Assembly: GCF_014762705.1 (NCBI RefSeq)
Contig: NZ_JABURL010000097.1
Span: forward strand, 22,447-86,446
Direction of reading: 5' to 3'
Length of the DNA stretch: 64,000 nt
DNA from: Cyclobacterium sp.
GTDB lineage: Bacteria > Bacteroidota > Bacteroidia > Cytophagales > Cyclobacteriaceae
Position 1 is the first letter of the stretch; each line of letters starts with the position of its first letter. The translations under genes were made by a program, and so were the position numbers. The notes under the pieces were generated by a model. It had not been told where the DNA came from. It ran no database searches and saw nothing but the letters and a program-made list of their open reading frames with translations. This document shows positions 55,156 to 64,000 of the stretch, piece after piece.

Positions 55156-56742
55156 TCAATAACCTGCATTCTGTGTCAAATTGGTATTCAACTCTCGTTC
55201 CCTCTGGGGAATGGGCCATAGGTAATCCCTGCCTGGATCAAAGGACCTGTCAAAGCCATCAAGCCGGATTTGTTTCCATTCACCACCTTCTTCATAATAG
55301 CGTCCCATAGGCACACCCGGCATGACTTGTTCTGCCAGCTGCCACCGGCGGATATCAAACAAGCGGAAACCTTCGAAGGCCAGTTCCACCGATCTTTCAG
55401 CCCGGACCAACTCTCTCAACTCATTGACAGTGGGTGCCATTTCGGTGGTAACCGGGGGTAGATCTACGCTTTCACGTTGCCTCACTTCATTTATGGCATC
55501 ATAGACAGTCTGGTCAATTTCTCCAAGCTCGATCTTTGCTTCTGCGTAGGTCAACAATATCTCTGCATAGCGCATCAGGATAATGTTTAACCCGGAATTA
55601 GAAGGGTTGGTATAATCTTCTTCATCAACATATTTCCGGATATTGTATCCGGTAGCTGTAGAATAAACAGTTATTTGTACCGCATCGGATCCATCTGTTC
55701 CGGGAGTAGAACCATAAATGCCGCCATCTGGAAGAGGAGTGCGTTCAGAAATGAAAACTGATTGATACAATCTGGGATCCCTGTTTTCCATTGGATTCAG
55801 AGGGTCATAGCCGCTTTGGGGATCAGTGATGGGCAGGCCGTTCGCCATGGGATATAGGTCAATCATGCTCTGGGTAGGGACGTAAAGGCTACCTGAACTA
55901 CCTGGTATTTGACTCCAGGGTGCTGCAGTGGCATAAATATTATGCGAATTGACATCTGCAGCAAATTCTCTGGCCAAAAGCACTTCCTGGTTGTTTTCTC
56001 CTGCGTATTGAAACATTTCGAAATAATCCGGATACAAGGCATACTCCTGGCTATCCATAATGGTTTTGGCGGCAGCCGCAGCCTCGCCATACCTGCCTGC
56101 ATAGAGCATGGCCCTGGCCCGAAGACCCAAAGCAGCCCCCTTTCCAATTCTGCTTCCATTCTGGTAGGGAAGCCAGCCTGCTGCCTGACTTAGTTCTGCA
56201 GAGACAAAATCCCAAATTTCATTTACCGGATCCCGCGTGACTGATCTTCCTGTCTCTATATCAAGGCCTGTGGTAATTAAAGGAACATCCCCAAAAAGCA
56301 TTGCCAATTTGATATAATGGTACGCACGAAGAGTCATTACCTCGCCCTTGAGTCTATTGATGGCTTCCTGATCATCTTCCTCTACCTGATCTATGTTATC
56401 CATAAAATCATTGGCTCTTCGTATCGCTTGATAAGCATCCTGCCACTCATTAAAATACCTTCCTGAGGCTATGGTACCGAATCCTCGCTGAAGTTCTACA
56501 TTGGCATTGAATGGGTGATTGGTCAGTAAATGATCTGTCAATCCATCATATGAGAATATACCGGTTCCGTCCAGAGTAGGATAAACTGCATTGGCAGCAA
56601 ACTCGGCATCTCCTAAAGTTTGCCAGAATATTTCTTTTGAAATTCTATCGTTGGGTATGGTTTCCAGCAAATCGGGTTGGCAACCCATCCATGTGATAGT
56701 CACAATGGAAATCCATATTTTTATATTACTTAATTTTTTCAT
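55156..56742 (-). CDS. SusD/RagB-family lipoprotein of the sulfated-glycan locus
   Basis: 528 residues, lipoprotein signal (TITWMGC). TPR-like region (AYQAIRRANDFMDNI, LRAYHYIKLAMLFGDVPLI) and the C-terminal SusD landmarks (ILMRYAEILLTYAEAKIELG, YDAINEVRQRESVDLP, ELAFEGFRLFDIRRWQ) are present. It binds glycan on the cell surface and closes the SusC channel. It follows the STN-type SusC gene by 12 bp and is followed by a terminator, so this pair is a short unit downstream of the sigma/FecR genes. Confidence 0.96.
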   Translation of the reverse strand: MKKLSNIKIWISIVTITWMGCQPDLLETIPNDRISKEIFWQTLGDAEFAANAVYPTLDGTGIFSYDGLTDHLLTNHPFNANVELQRGFGTIASGRYFNEWQDAYQAIRRANDFMDNIDQVEEDDQEAINRLKGEVMTLRAYHYIKLAMLFGDVPLITTGLDIETGRSVTRDPVNEIWDFVSAELSQAAGWLPYQNGSRIGKGAALGLRARAMLYAGRYGEAAAAAKTIMDSQEYALYPDYFEMFQYAGENNQEVLLAREFAADVNSHNIYATAAPWSQIPGSSGSLYVPTQSMIDLYPMANGLPITDPQSGYDPLNPMENRDPRLYQSVFISERTPLPDGGIYGSTPGTDGSDAVQITVYSTATGYNIRKYVDEEDYTNPSNSGLNIILMRYAEILLTYAEAKIELGEIDQTVYDAINEVRQRESVDLPPVTTEMAPTVNELRELVRAERSVELAFEGFRLFDIRRWQLAEQVMPGVPMGRYYEEGGEWKQIRLDGFDRSFDPGRDYLWPIPQRERELNTNLTQNAGY

Positions 56743-56754
56743 CGTTGTCTTTTT

Positions 56755-59700
56755 TTAAAATCGAACATTGGCACCTAGTGAATACATGCTTACCTGAGGG
56801 TAATATTGTCCTCTTCCGGAAGGAATTTCCGGATCCAGATCCCAGCGATTTAGTTCAGAAAAAGTCAACAGATTGGTTGCCCCTACATATAACCGGATTC
56901 TTTCCACCGCAAGTTTATCTATAATAAAAGCAGGCAAACTATATCCTAGTACAATATTCTTCAGACGCAGGTAGGAGGCATCTATCAGTTGTGTATCAGA
57001 AGTTTGAAAGTTTCTGGGATCTCCCTTGATGGGACGCGGAAACTCTGCGTTGGGATTCTCAGGAGTCCAATAATTGTCGGTGTAAATCGCGTGCGTAAAG
57101 GTCTCATAAGTAGCAATTTGCTGAAATGCTCCATCCAATCTGGTTTTATGTCCTGAGGCCCCTTGAAACTGAACAAATAAATCGAAGTTTTCATAGGTGA
57201 AATTTCCATTCATTCCAAAATCAAACCTTGGGAAAGACAAACCGAGGTACTGGTGGTCTTCCTCGTTGATGATGCCATCTTCGTTCATATCCAGGTATTT
57301 GACATCTCCTGGAGCTGTATTTGGACGCAAATTAGGGTAATTATCTGCTTCTTCCTGGGTTTGGAACACCCCATCAGTAAGGTATCCCCAATGGGAATTG
57401 ATGGGTAATCCCTCTTCGATGATAAAACGAGGAGCCGTGGTACCTCCCGAAATATAGGGACCGGAGTTAACCAGGTCCAGCACTTCATTGGTATTGTCGC
57501 TGAAATTAAGGCCCAGGTCATAAGTAAGCTTTTGCCCACCTCTAAGGTTTAGTCCGATTTCATAACCTTCATTTTTTACCTTACCCGCATTTTGAACTGG
57601 CGCCCCAAGGCCTATTAGGGCAGGTATGGGCAATTGCAACAGTATCCCATCTGTAAGTTTATTGTAATAATCGAAAGTTACAGACAGCCTGTCATCAAAA
57701 AGCCCCATATCAAAACCAATATTGGTTTGGTAGGTGGTTTCCCAGGTAAGGTTTTGATTGGCCAGGTTGGACTGGGCAAAGCCTTGAACCGGCGACTCAT
57801 TGAAGGAGTAATTAATGGCACTCAATGTCTCAAAATAGGTATATAGACCTACTGCCTGGTTTCCTGTTGCTCCCCTGGATCCCCTTAACTTAAATTCGTT
57901 TACGGTCTCCTTCAGGTCCAGCCAGAAATTTTCTTCGGATAGCCTCCATCCTGCCGAGAAAGAAGGAAAGAAACTGTAGCGATTATCTGCACTAAATCTG
58001 GATGATCCGTCGTATCTGCCATTGAGTTCCAGAAAATATTTGTTGCTAAAGTTATAGTTAAAACGGGCAAAGTAAGACCTCAAGCCCCATTCGGCATCAA
58101 ATCCATTGGCATCCCGGTTTTCGTTCGAACCTTGACTGAGCGATTGAACGTCATTGTTATAGAATTCCTGCCGGAAACCACTCATTTGATTGGATTGATT
58201 CTGAATAGTAGAATACCCCAGCAACCCTGTAAACGTATGGCTTTCTATCGTTTTGGTATAATTCAGCAAGGTATTCAGGGTGTATTCATTTAGGTAGCTT
58301 CTGAATTCAGTCAACCGGTTTATTTGCCTCTGCGCAACGCGGCCGTTAAGGGGGTCCCTATTGTAATACCGATCGGAAAAGGTTTTGATTTGACGGTTGT
58401 CATTTCTCAGGGCATATTGTGTGGAAAAGTTAAGCCCTGGTAAGATCTCATAATCAAATTTAATACTTCCTGTTAGGTAATCGTTTATTGTCCTGCTTTC
58501 ACCGGTTAGTTCTGCAAAAATAAGGGGGTTGTTTACCTGCGGACCCAGGCCATACTCTCCCGTTTCATAGCGCGGCCAGGAGAATTTACTGGCATGCAGA
58601 ATATATTGGAAGACCCGTGATTCACCATCACCAGAGGCGGATAGACCTGCCGGCTGTATAGAGTTTTTAGTCCGGTAGTTCAAATCACCAGAAAATCTGA
58701 TTTTCTCCGATGCTTTAAAGTCCAGGTTCATCCGGAATTCATTCAGTTCGTCACTAAAGTTAGGGGCGATACCTTCAATTTCCTGGTGCCTGAGACTAAA
58801 CCGACCATTAAATTCTTCACTTCCCCCACTGACGGCAAGGGTATGGTTTTGCTGTGGAGCCACATCTAACATGCCCAAATGATCTCTTCTGAAATAGGGA
58901 TAGGGCAAAGGATATTCAGGACTTGGGGCATTGGCAACGTATTCCTGAATGTAGGCATCAGTATAGGGAATCGGCCTTCCGGCATTGGCATGTGCCACAT
59001 TTTCCAACCTAAGATAACTACCCACATCCATGTGTTCGGGACGGTTGGTCACGTCCTGCAGTGCATAATAACCGTCGTAGGATACGTTGATTTTACCGGC
59101 CTTGCCCCTTTTGGTAGTTACCAGAATAACCCCATTAGCTGCCCTTGATCCGTAGATAGCAGCTGAGGAAGCATCCTTCAGGACCGTCACCGATTCAATA
59201 TCGTTGGGATTGATATCGTTGATCCTTTGTTCAATCCCATCGACTATTATCAAAGGATTGTTGTTTCCCAGGGTAGTAATTCCCCTGATCCGGATGTTTA
59301 CATTGTTATTGCCCGGTCTCCCGCCCTGATCAACCACGGTCACGCCGGGGGCAAAGCCCTGCAGGGATTGCTGAAAGTCCGCAACCGGTCTTCTTTCCAA
59401 TACCTCTCCGGAAACGGCTGCCAGGGAATTGGTAACGGATAATTTTTCCTGAACACCATATCCCACCACCACAACTTCATCCAATGACTTTTGGTCTTCT
59501 TCCAGCGTAATTTCCAATTGGGTTTGGTTTCCCGGTGTAATGCGCTGGGATTGGTAACCAATAAAAGAAATCAGGATCACAGCACCATCAGGAACATCCA
59601 ATTGAAAGGAACCATCTATGTCAGTAACGGTTCCTGTGGACATTCCCTCTATCACCACTGTTGCACCGGGAATAGGTTCACCATTTACATCTTTTACGAC

Positions 59701-60117
59701 TCCTTTCACCGGGTCATACAATTCATGAGCCGGATCACTTATTTTTTCTCCATCTTTCATCGACCCGACATAAATGGTTTTGTTTACCTGCTTGAATTTA
59801 AGGCGGGTAACTTTTGCCACCGCTGCGAGTACATCGTATACGGATTGATTGCCAGGTTGCAATTTTAATGTGGAAGCAGCATCAAATAAATCATCAGCAA
59901 AAATAACATGGAAATCAGTTTGTTCCTCGAGTTCCTTAATGATATCTCCAAGGGGCCAATCTGCCTTGTTAATCCGCATAAATGTTTTATCGATGGGTTT
60001 GATTTGAGCTTCGGTATCATTGGCCAGCAAAGTGGTCAAAAACAAAGACTGAAGCACCAATCCATACAGGAGTTGACGTGATACCATCTTTATTAGGTAA
60101 AGTATGTTTCTTTTCAT
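56755..60117 (-). CDS. SusC/RagA transporter with N-terminal STN signalling domain
   Basis: 1120 residues. Signal peptide (to about 38), STN domain (about 45-118: INKADWPLGDIIKELEEQ and YDVLAAVAKVTRLKFKQ), carboxypeptidase-like domain (135-215: VKGVVKDVNGEPIPGATVVI), plug (SLDEVVVVGYGVQEKLSVTN through ITVLKDASSAAIYGSRAANG-type sequence) and barrel. The STN domain lets a transporter contact a FecR anti-sigma factor, and a FecR and an ECF sigma gene lie directly upstream. It should import an oligosaccharide of the sulfated glycan and report its presence. Confidence 0.97.
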   Translation of the reverse strand: MKRNILYLIKMVSRQLLYGLVLQSLFLTTLLANDTEAQIKPIDKTFMRINKADWPLGDIIKELEEQTDFHVIFADDLFDAASTLKLQPGNQSVYDVLAAVAKVTRLKFKQVNKTIYVGSMKDGEKISDPAHELYDPVKGVVKDVNGEPIPGATVVIEGMSTGTVTDIDGSFQLDVPDGAVILISFIGYQSQRITPGNQTQLEITLEEDQKSLDEVVVVGYGVQEKLSVTNSLAAVSGEVLERRPVADFQQSLQGFAPGVTVVDQGGRPGNNNVNIRIRGITTLGNNNPLIIVDGIEQRINDINPNDIESVTVLKDASSAAIYGSRAANGVILVTTKRGKAGKINVSYDGYYALQDVTNRPEHMDVGSYLRLENVAHANAGRPIPYTDAYIQEYVANAPSPEYPLPYPYFRRDHLGMLDVAPQQNHTLAVSGGSEEFNGRFSLRHQEIEGIAPNFSDELNEFRMNLDFKASEKIRFSGDLNYRTKNSIQPAGLSASGDGESRVFQYILHASKFSWPRYETGEYGLGPQVNNPLIFAELTGESRTINDYLTGSIKFDYEILPGLNFSTQYALRNDNRQIKTFSDRYYNRDPLNGRVAQRQINRLTEFRSYLNEYTLNTLLNYTKTIESHTFTGLLGYSTIQNQSNQMSGFRQEFYNNDVQSLSQGSNENRDANGFDAEWGLRSYFARFNYNFSNKYFLELNGRYDGSSRFSADNRYSFFPSFSAGWRLSEENFWLDLKETVNEFKLRGSRGATGNQAVGLYTYFETLSAINYSFNESPVQGFAQSNLANQNLTWETTYQTNIGFDMGLFDDRLSVTFDYYNKLTDGILLQLPIPALIGLGAPVQNAGKVKNEGYEIGLNLRGGQKLTYDLGLNFSDNTNEVLDLVNSGPYISGGTTAPRFIIEEGLPINSHWGYLTDGVFQTQEEADNYPNLRPNTAPGDVKYLDMNEDGIINEEDHQYLGLSFPRFDFGMNGNFTYENFDLFVQFQGASGHKTRLDGAFQQIATYETFTHAIYTDNYWTPENPNAEFPRPIKGDPRNFQTSDTQLIDASYLRLKNIVLGYSLPAFIIDKLAVERIRLYVGATNLLTFSELNRWDLDPEIPSGRGQYYPQVSMYSLGANVRF

Positions 60118-60156
60118 AATTTTAATCGTTTTTATTGTTTATACACATAAGAGCAG

Positions 60157-60200
60157 GCAGGGTAAACCAGGACATTTGGCGATGGAAAGGTTTATCCTGC
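60157..60200. promoter_or_regulatory. Inverted repeat between fecR and susC
   Basis: Arms GCAGGGTAAACC (60,157-60,168) and GGTTTATCCTGC (60,189-60,200) pair at 11 of 12 positions around a 20-nt loop. It lies in the 99-bp gap between the anti-sigma gene and the STN-type SusC. On the minus strand it has no U-tract, so it may be an mRNA stem for processing or partial attenuation, or a binding site. Confidence 0.45.
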
Positions 60201-60216
60201 ATTATTTTTTCATAGG

Positions 60217-61221
60217 CTATTGGGGATAAATGGTGACAACATTATTTTCTAATTCATGAGTGAAGTCCAGGGTGAAACCCAGACCTGTAAGCATATTATC
60301 AAGATTATCGTTGGTAAAAGTGCCCGATACGGTCCTGTTTAAGTCCAGGTGACCCCGGGTCTTAATGGATACCCCATACCAATTTTCAAGGGACTCCATT
60401 ATGTTTTTTATATTTTCATTTTTAAAATGTATCAATCCGTCCTTCCATAAAAAAGGGTCCTGGCTTTCAAACGTCGCCAGTTGAAGTTTTTCCGGATTTC
60501 CCTGTCTGTATGCTGCCAGTTGACCTGGGTTCAATATTAGTATCCCCTCTTTCTCTTTGTTGATTTTAACACTTACTTTACCTTCCAAAAGGGTCACATC
60601 AGTATTTTTTCCCTGGGATTTAATATTAAATTTTGTTCCCAATACTTCAGTGGTCAATTCACCTGAATGTACCCTGAAAGGGCGATTCCCATCGTGGCTT
60701 ACTTCAAAAAAAGCCTCCCCTTCCAGAAACACTTCTCTTGAATCCCGGGAAAATTTTTCGGGAAACCTGATTTTCGAGTTGGCATTTACCCAAATTTTAC
60801 TGGCGTCAGGCAGCTCCAATACCAATTTCTGCCCTGGCAAAACACTTCTTTCTACCCAATGGACGGTACTTTTGATTTCTTCAGAATGGCCTTGATGCTC
60901 ATTCATTACCTGAAAGCCCAAAAATGCCAACCCAATAAGTAAAAGACAGGCAGCCGCTGATCGAATCAATGCCAGGTTAAAAATAGACTCATCCTGAAAG
61001 GCAGGCTGCTTGTTTTTTTGAATCCTGGAATTGATTTGAGCAAGGAGGCGCTCATTACGTTCCAAATCTCTCGGGACATTGTTCTTTTGGCACCAGACCT
61101 CCTCCAGCATTTCTTCCATTTGATGGTCCGACCCTGGTTGATCCAGCCAGGCATGTACCTGCTTTATTTCGGAAGGATTTGCCCGCCCGGCTATATATCT
61201 TCTAATGATAGATTTATCCAA
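60217..61221 (-). CDS. FecR-family anti-sigma factor
   Basis: 334 residues, single-pass membrane protein. Cytoplasmic N-terminal part (1-85, GRANPSEIKQVHAWLDQPG), one transmembrane helix (about 86-105), periplasmic FecR domain (about 120-220: VLPGQKLVLELPDASKIWVNANSKIRFPEKF and VHSGELTTEVLGTKFNIKS), and the C-terminal DUF4974 module (FKNENIKNIMESLENWYGV). It holds the ECF sigma factor until the STN-type SusC binds its glycan. The sigma gene lies 104 bp upstream and the SusC gene 99 bp downstream, the classical order. Confidence 0.96.
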   Translation of the reverse strand: MDKSIIRRYIAGRANPSEIKQVHAWLDQPGSDHQMEEMLEEVWCQKNNVPRDLERNERLLAQINSRIQKNKQPAFQDESIFNLALIRSAAACLLLIGLAFLGFQVMNEHQGHSEEIKSTVHWVERSVLPGQKLVLELPDASKIWVNANSKIRFPEKFSRDSREVFLEGEAFFEVSHDGNRPFRVHSGELTTEVLGTKFNIKSQGKNTDVTLLEGKVSVKINKEKEGILILNPGQLAAYRQGNPEKLQLATFESQDPFLWKDGLIHFKNENIKNIMESLENWYGVSIKTRGHLDLNRTVSGTFTNDNLDNMLTGLGFTLDFTHELENNVVTIYPQ

Positions 61222-61325
61222 TGTATTCGTCCTTTATAAGAATACACCCGTTTCGAAATTTATACTTAAAGGAATTTCAGAAAAGAACCAAAACACCAAT
61301 TAAAAAAGAGGTAACTAACCCAAAA

Positions 61326-61910
61326 TCACCAAATTATGTATGTTAATATGAATAAAAATATAGACCTATCTAAATTTTTACTATTAAAAAACTTTTTTCC
61401 CAAATAAAGATGGTGTTCTATGGTCCTGACAGAAAGTTTTAATTTATTCGCAATTTCTTTATTGGACATTCCCTCTACCCTGCTGAGCATGAATACCCGC
61501 TGCTGAACTTCCGGCATTTCGCCAATCCTGTTCATCGCCTGTAGCTTGCTTTCCTGGAAGCATATCCTTTGAAGCGTGTCTTGCTGATCCATTTGAGATT
61601 CGGCAGGAATCTCGGAAAGATCACAATGCCTTTTAATGCTACGAAGGCGATTAAGAATCTGATTCTTTACCGATTTGAAAAGGTAGGCAGCAATACTCTT
61701 TGCCGGATCCAATTGTTGCCTTTTTTCCCAAACATTAACAAAAATGATTTGAACGACTTCCTCCGCTTCATCTGGATTGCCCATAAAAGCATCAGCAAAA
61801 CCCAACATTTTATCCACGTACCTCTGATAAAGTTCTTCAAAGGCGGATTGATCTCCCTGCCTGACCAGGAGCACTATTTCGGATTCTTTTCGTTGGGAAT
61901 GCTTTGTCAT
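61326..61910 (-). CDS. ECF RNA polymerase sigma-70 factor (Bacteroidota FecI-like)
   Basis: 194 residues. Region 2 is visible in DQSAFEELYQRYVDKMLGFA with DEAEEVVQIIFVNVWEKR, and region 4 in VEGMSNKEIANKLKLSVRTIEHHL, a helix-turn-helix for the -35 box. The end is hydrophobic (IFLFILTYIIW), common in this family. It should turn on the SusC/SusD genes and perhaps the sulfatases when released by the FecR protein encoded next to it. Confidence 0.96.
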   Translation of the reverse strand: MTKHSQRKESEIVLLVRQGDQSAFEELYQRYVDKMLGFADAFMGNPDEAEEVVQIIFVNVWEKRQQLDPAKSIAAYLFKSVKNQILNRLRSIKRHCDLSEIPAESQMDQQDTLQRICFQESKLQAMNRIGEMPEVQQRVFMLSRVEGMSNKEIANKLKLSVRTIEHHLYLGKKFFNSKNLDRSIFLFILTYIIW

Positions 61911-62010
61911 TTAATCCAAGTCCTTACTAACAGAATTAAATTAAGCAAAAATTTATCATATTTTCCAGCACAAGGCAAAACTTCATCCGGGATTTTAGAG
62001 TTTTCGGCAA

Positions 62011-63483
62011 TTACCCTTCAAACCGCTCTTCATTCACCACCTTTCCCAATACATCCCGGTGCTCAAATAAAATTTCAGGTGTTTGGGCATTGCGGTGAAC
62101 ACGAATGCTTAAAAAGCCCCCCTTCAGCCGTAGAAACCTGTGCTCCGGCCTTACATCTCCTTCCTTCCATCCCTGGGAATGGCAATCGCTTACCGGACCC
62201 GACCCAAATTCCATCAGCCCGGTTTCCTTATCCTTTGAAACATATTGCCAATGCCTGTCCCCATTGACCACATACATGTTGGGCTGTCCTGAAAGAAAAT
62301 TCCTCAACCACTCGCCCTCGTGCCGAAAACTTTCATTGGCATGGTTGTCTGTTTTATTTTCCCTGTCAGGTCCCACTACCGGAGTGGCGGTAAACAGGAT
62401 TTTGAAGGTGGCATCTGAGGCTTCCACACTTTCCTGAAACCATTCTTTCTGCTCATCTCCCCAAATGGTCTTCTCCGGACCATCTTCCATGGTATTTTCA
62501 GAGCGGTATTCCCTTCCTTCTACCAGCCATACCTGCAAGTCTTTGCCCCAGCGAAGTGTCCGGTAAGGCTTTCCTTCAATGGGCACATTTTCATACCAAA
62601 GTTTAAGTCCATCATCAAAGGTAAGATCACCATAAGGCCCTTTTCCCCGGTACATGTCATCTTTGAGCAAATCGTGGTCATCCTTGACCATATATACCGG
62701 AACCTCCTTGTAAAAATCCCTGAGGGACAACCAGCCATCCATGGCATGCCATTTGTGCCTGGCTTTCTCCAGATTTTTGGCCAGGGGTCCGGGCTTATCA
62801 TAATAGATATAATCTCCTGTATGGATAAAAAAATCTGGCTCCAGACGTCGCATGCTATCGTACGTCTGAAATCCTCTACGCTCATCATCAAAACTCCAGA
62901 AATACTGGCAAGTGGAGGTGGTGAAAAATACAGGAGCCGGTTCTGTATCGGAAGGAGGTGTTGTGAAACTACCGATTTCTTTCCTGATCGTATTATTGTC
63001 TACTGCCTTCGCCTCCCAGTCCACCTGATAGGCTGTATTTGGCTGAAGTCCCTTCACGGGAATTTTCACCGTAAAATCATCAGCCTCCTCCGCAGCCTGC
63101 CAGGAAGAATTAAAAACTGACCGGCCACTTTTGGTGGAAACCTTTGCCCTCACCAGGCCGGCAGATCCTGAGACCGCTCCATCCATTTCTGAGACCGGCT
63201 GGTCTTCATCAAAATCTATAGGGTGACGGAATACTTTTTCCTGCCGCTGATGGCGCAGGGGCTGAGGAAATTCTTGTCCGCAAAGCCGGGTCCACAACAT
63301 GGCGGATTCTTTACCCACTTCTGCAATTTTGAACCCATTAGTGAAATAAACACCTGTATTGGTCCTTGAAATCAGGTCCAATAATTTTTGAATGGGTTGG
63401 GAGATTACTTTTGGAGTGACAATCAGGGATAGAAGACTTAGCCCTGTTTTCTTGAAAAATCCCCTTCTGTTTGCTTTGTTCAT
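62011..63483 (-). CDS. PhoD-like alkaline phosphatase/phosphodiesterase, Tat-exported
   Basis: 490 residues. Twin-arginine leader (NRRGFFKKTGLSLLSL). An N-terminal Fn3-like PhoD domain (about 45-180: ESAMLWTRLCGQ, VKGLQPNTAYQVDWEA) precedes a metallophosphatase domain with FFIHTGDYIYYD, VYMVKDDHDLLKDD, KILFTATPVVGP and MYVVNGDRHWQYVS, giving the Asp/His ligands of the metal centre. PhoD enzymes release phosphate from mono- or diesters outside the cell. Here the neighbours are glycan genes, and some family members act in such loci, so the true substrate may be different. It has about 500 bp upstream without genes. Confidence 0.9.
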   Translation of the reverse strand: MNKANRRGFFKKTGLSLLSLIVTPKVISQPIQKLLDLISRTNTGVYFTNGFKIAEVGKESAMLWTRLCGQEFPQPLRHQRQEKVFRHPIDFDEDQPVSEMDGAVSGSAGLVRAKVSTKSGRSVFNSSWQAAEEADDFTVKIPVKGLQPNTAYQVDWEAKAVDNNTIRKEIGSFTTPPSDTEPAPVFFTTSTCQYFWSFDDERRGFQTYDSMRRLEPDFFIHTGDYIYYDKPGPLAKNLEKARHKWHAMDGWLSLRDFYKEVPVYMVKDDHDLLKDDMYRGKGPYGDLTFDDGLKLWYENVPIEGKPYRTLRWGKDLQVWLVEGREYRSENTMEDGPEKTIWGDEQKEWFQESVEASDATFKILFTATPVVGPDRENKTDNHANESFRHEGEWLRNFLSGQPNMYVVNGDRHWQYVSKDKETGLMEFGSGPVSDCHSQGWKEGDVRPEHRFLRLKGGFLSIRVHRNAQTPEILFEHRDVLGKVVNEERFEG

Positions 63484-64000
63484 TGGTAATTGGGTTTTAT
63501 TTGGGTACAGTTGATGTAATCAGAAACCGGATCATAGCACAGCATTACGCAATATCCGTTGGAATAAAAGTTTTTCCCAGATGAACTGGAAGTTTAATCC
63601 ATTGCTATTTTTATCCGACCGTTTGCCTGGTTTGCTGATCTTGATGGTTAAATTTAAACAATAATTCCGTGACATGAATGCTTTATACCTTGGTTGGCTC
63701 AACCAAACTATTGCAATATTTGATTTCTATTGTCTAGCAATTAAAAAAATTACAGTCATTTATTATTAAATGGAGCAAAAATTCCTTTCTGACCTGGACA
63801 ATAATAATTCACATTTTTTTATTAATAACTAATCTTGTTCTTGGTAATAATTCAAAAATTATTTTGTTAAATTTTTGGATTATTGCTGGTCTAAAGATTT
63901 GCCCTTAACCTTGTAAAATGGCGCTTCTTTCCTCTTTCTTTTTGTCTCTTAAGAAACAGTTTATCCTATGGTTCTGCCTCCACTAATTCCATGCCTAATT
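63484..64000. other. AT-rich region upstream of the PhoD-like gene, window end
   Basis: 517 bp with no supported open frame. The part 63,660-63,900 is strongly AT-rich with short runs of A and T. It should contain the promoter of the PhoD-like gene, but no consensus -7/-33 pair is clear. No RNA gene is visible. Confidence 0.5.

Noticed and set aside
28512..61910. Assigning a named substrate (ulvan, fucoidan, carrageenan, heparinoid) to the sulfatase loci
   Set aside because: The sulfatase subfamilies, the lyase-like protein and the GH10 do not together identify one glycan from sequence reading alone.

Overview
The window reads as chromosomal DNA of a carbohydrate-degrading member of the Bacteroidota, probably a marine-type relative of Cyclobacterium, Echinicola or Algoriphagus (Cyclobacteriaceae). 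The phylum call rests on two SusC/SusD pairs, a FecR/ECF-sigma module, a 7TMR-DISM sensor, a GH3-auxin-family protein, the near absence of Shine-Dalgarno sequences, and many lipoprotein or Tat-type leaders. The genus-level guess is only an inference. No tRNA, rRNA, CRISPR array, phage or plasmid gene was seen.

Layout. 1-11.7 kb is mostly housekeeping and small-molecule genes: a ceramidase-like protein, a DUF1801 protein, gapA (convergent, with a shared bidirectional terminator), a four-gene minus-strand operon (S-component-like membrane protein, purine-type phosphoribosyltransferase, TonB receptor, aldo/keto reductase), then a plus-strand GH3-family protein, an MFS exporter and a TspO-like protein. 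From 11.7 to 46.5 kb every gene is on the minus strand. It starts with a BCCT transporter and a GH113-like hydrolase. Next comes a predicted beta-1,2-glucan locus (23,992-14,532): SusC, SusD, a LamG lipoprotein, a strong terminator and two paralogous GH144-family enzymes. Just upstream of SusC lies a membrane sensor whose cytoplasmic output is the DNA-binding part of an IS1595-type transposase. A BNR-4 propeller protein and an orphan response regulator follow.

40.2-28.5 kb is one long operon for a sulfated, probably uronic-acid-containing glycan: an (alpha/alpha)-toroid lyase-like protein, a sulfatase, an authentic formylglycine-generating enzyme with both active-site cysteines, two more sulfatases, a cytochrome c/beta-propeller dehydrogenase-like lipoprotein and an enolase-superfamily enzyme, closed by a terminator. 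A B12-type radical SAM protein, a CocE-type hydrolase and another sulfatase lead to 46.5 kb.

46.5-48.75 kb is a repeat island. It has two REP-associated tyrosine transposases (RAYTs) in related elements, six or more perfect or near-perfect hairpin palindromes, and a UPF0158 gene between the elements. Each transposase gene carries, inside its reading frame, a palindrome that matches the one at its own 3' end, although the two genes use unrelated palindromes.

48.8-61.9 kb is a second sulfated-glycan locus: a GH10 enzyme, three sulfatases, SusD, a SusC with an N-terminal STN domain, a FecR anti-sigma factor and an ECF sigma factor. A Tat-exported PhoD-like phosphatase ends the window. In total there are seven sulfatases and one activating enzyme. 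The two SusC/D systems appear to be controlled by different logic: transposase-derived membrane sensor versus sigma/anti-sigma.
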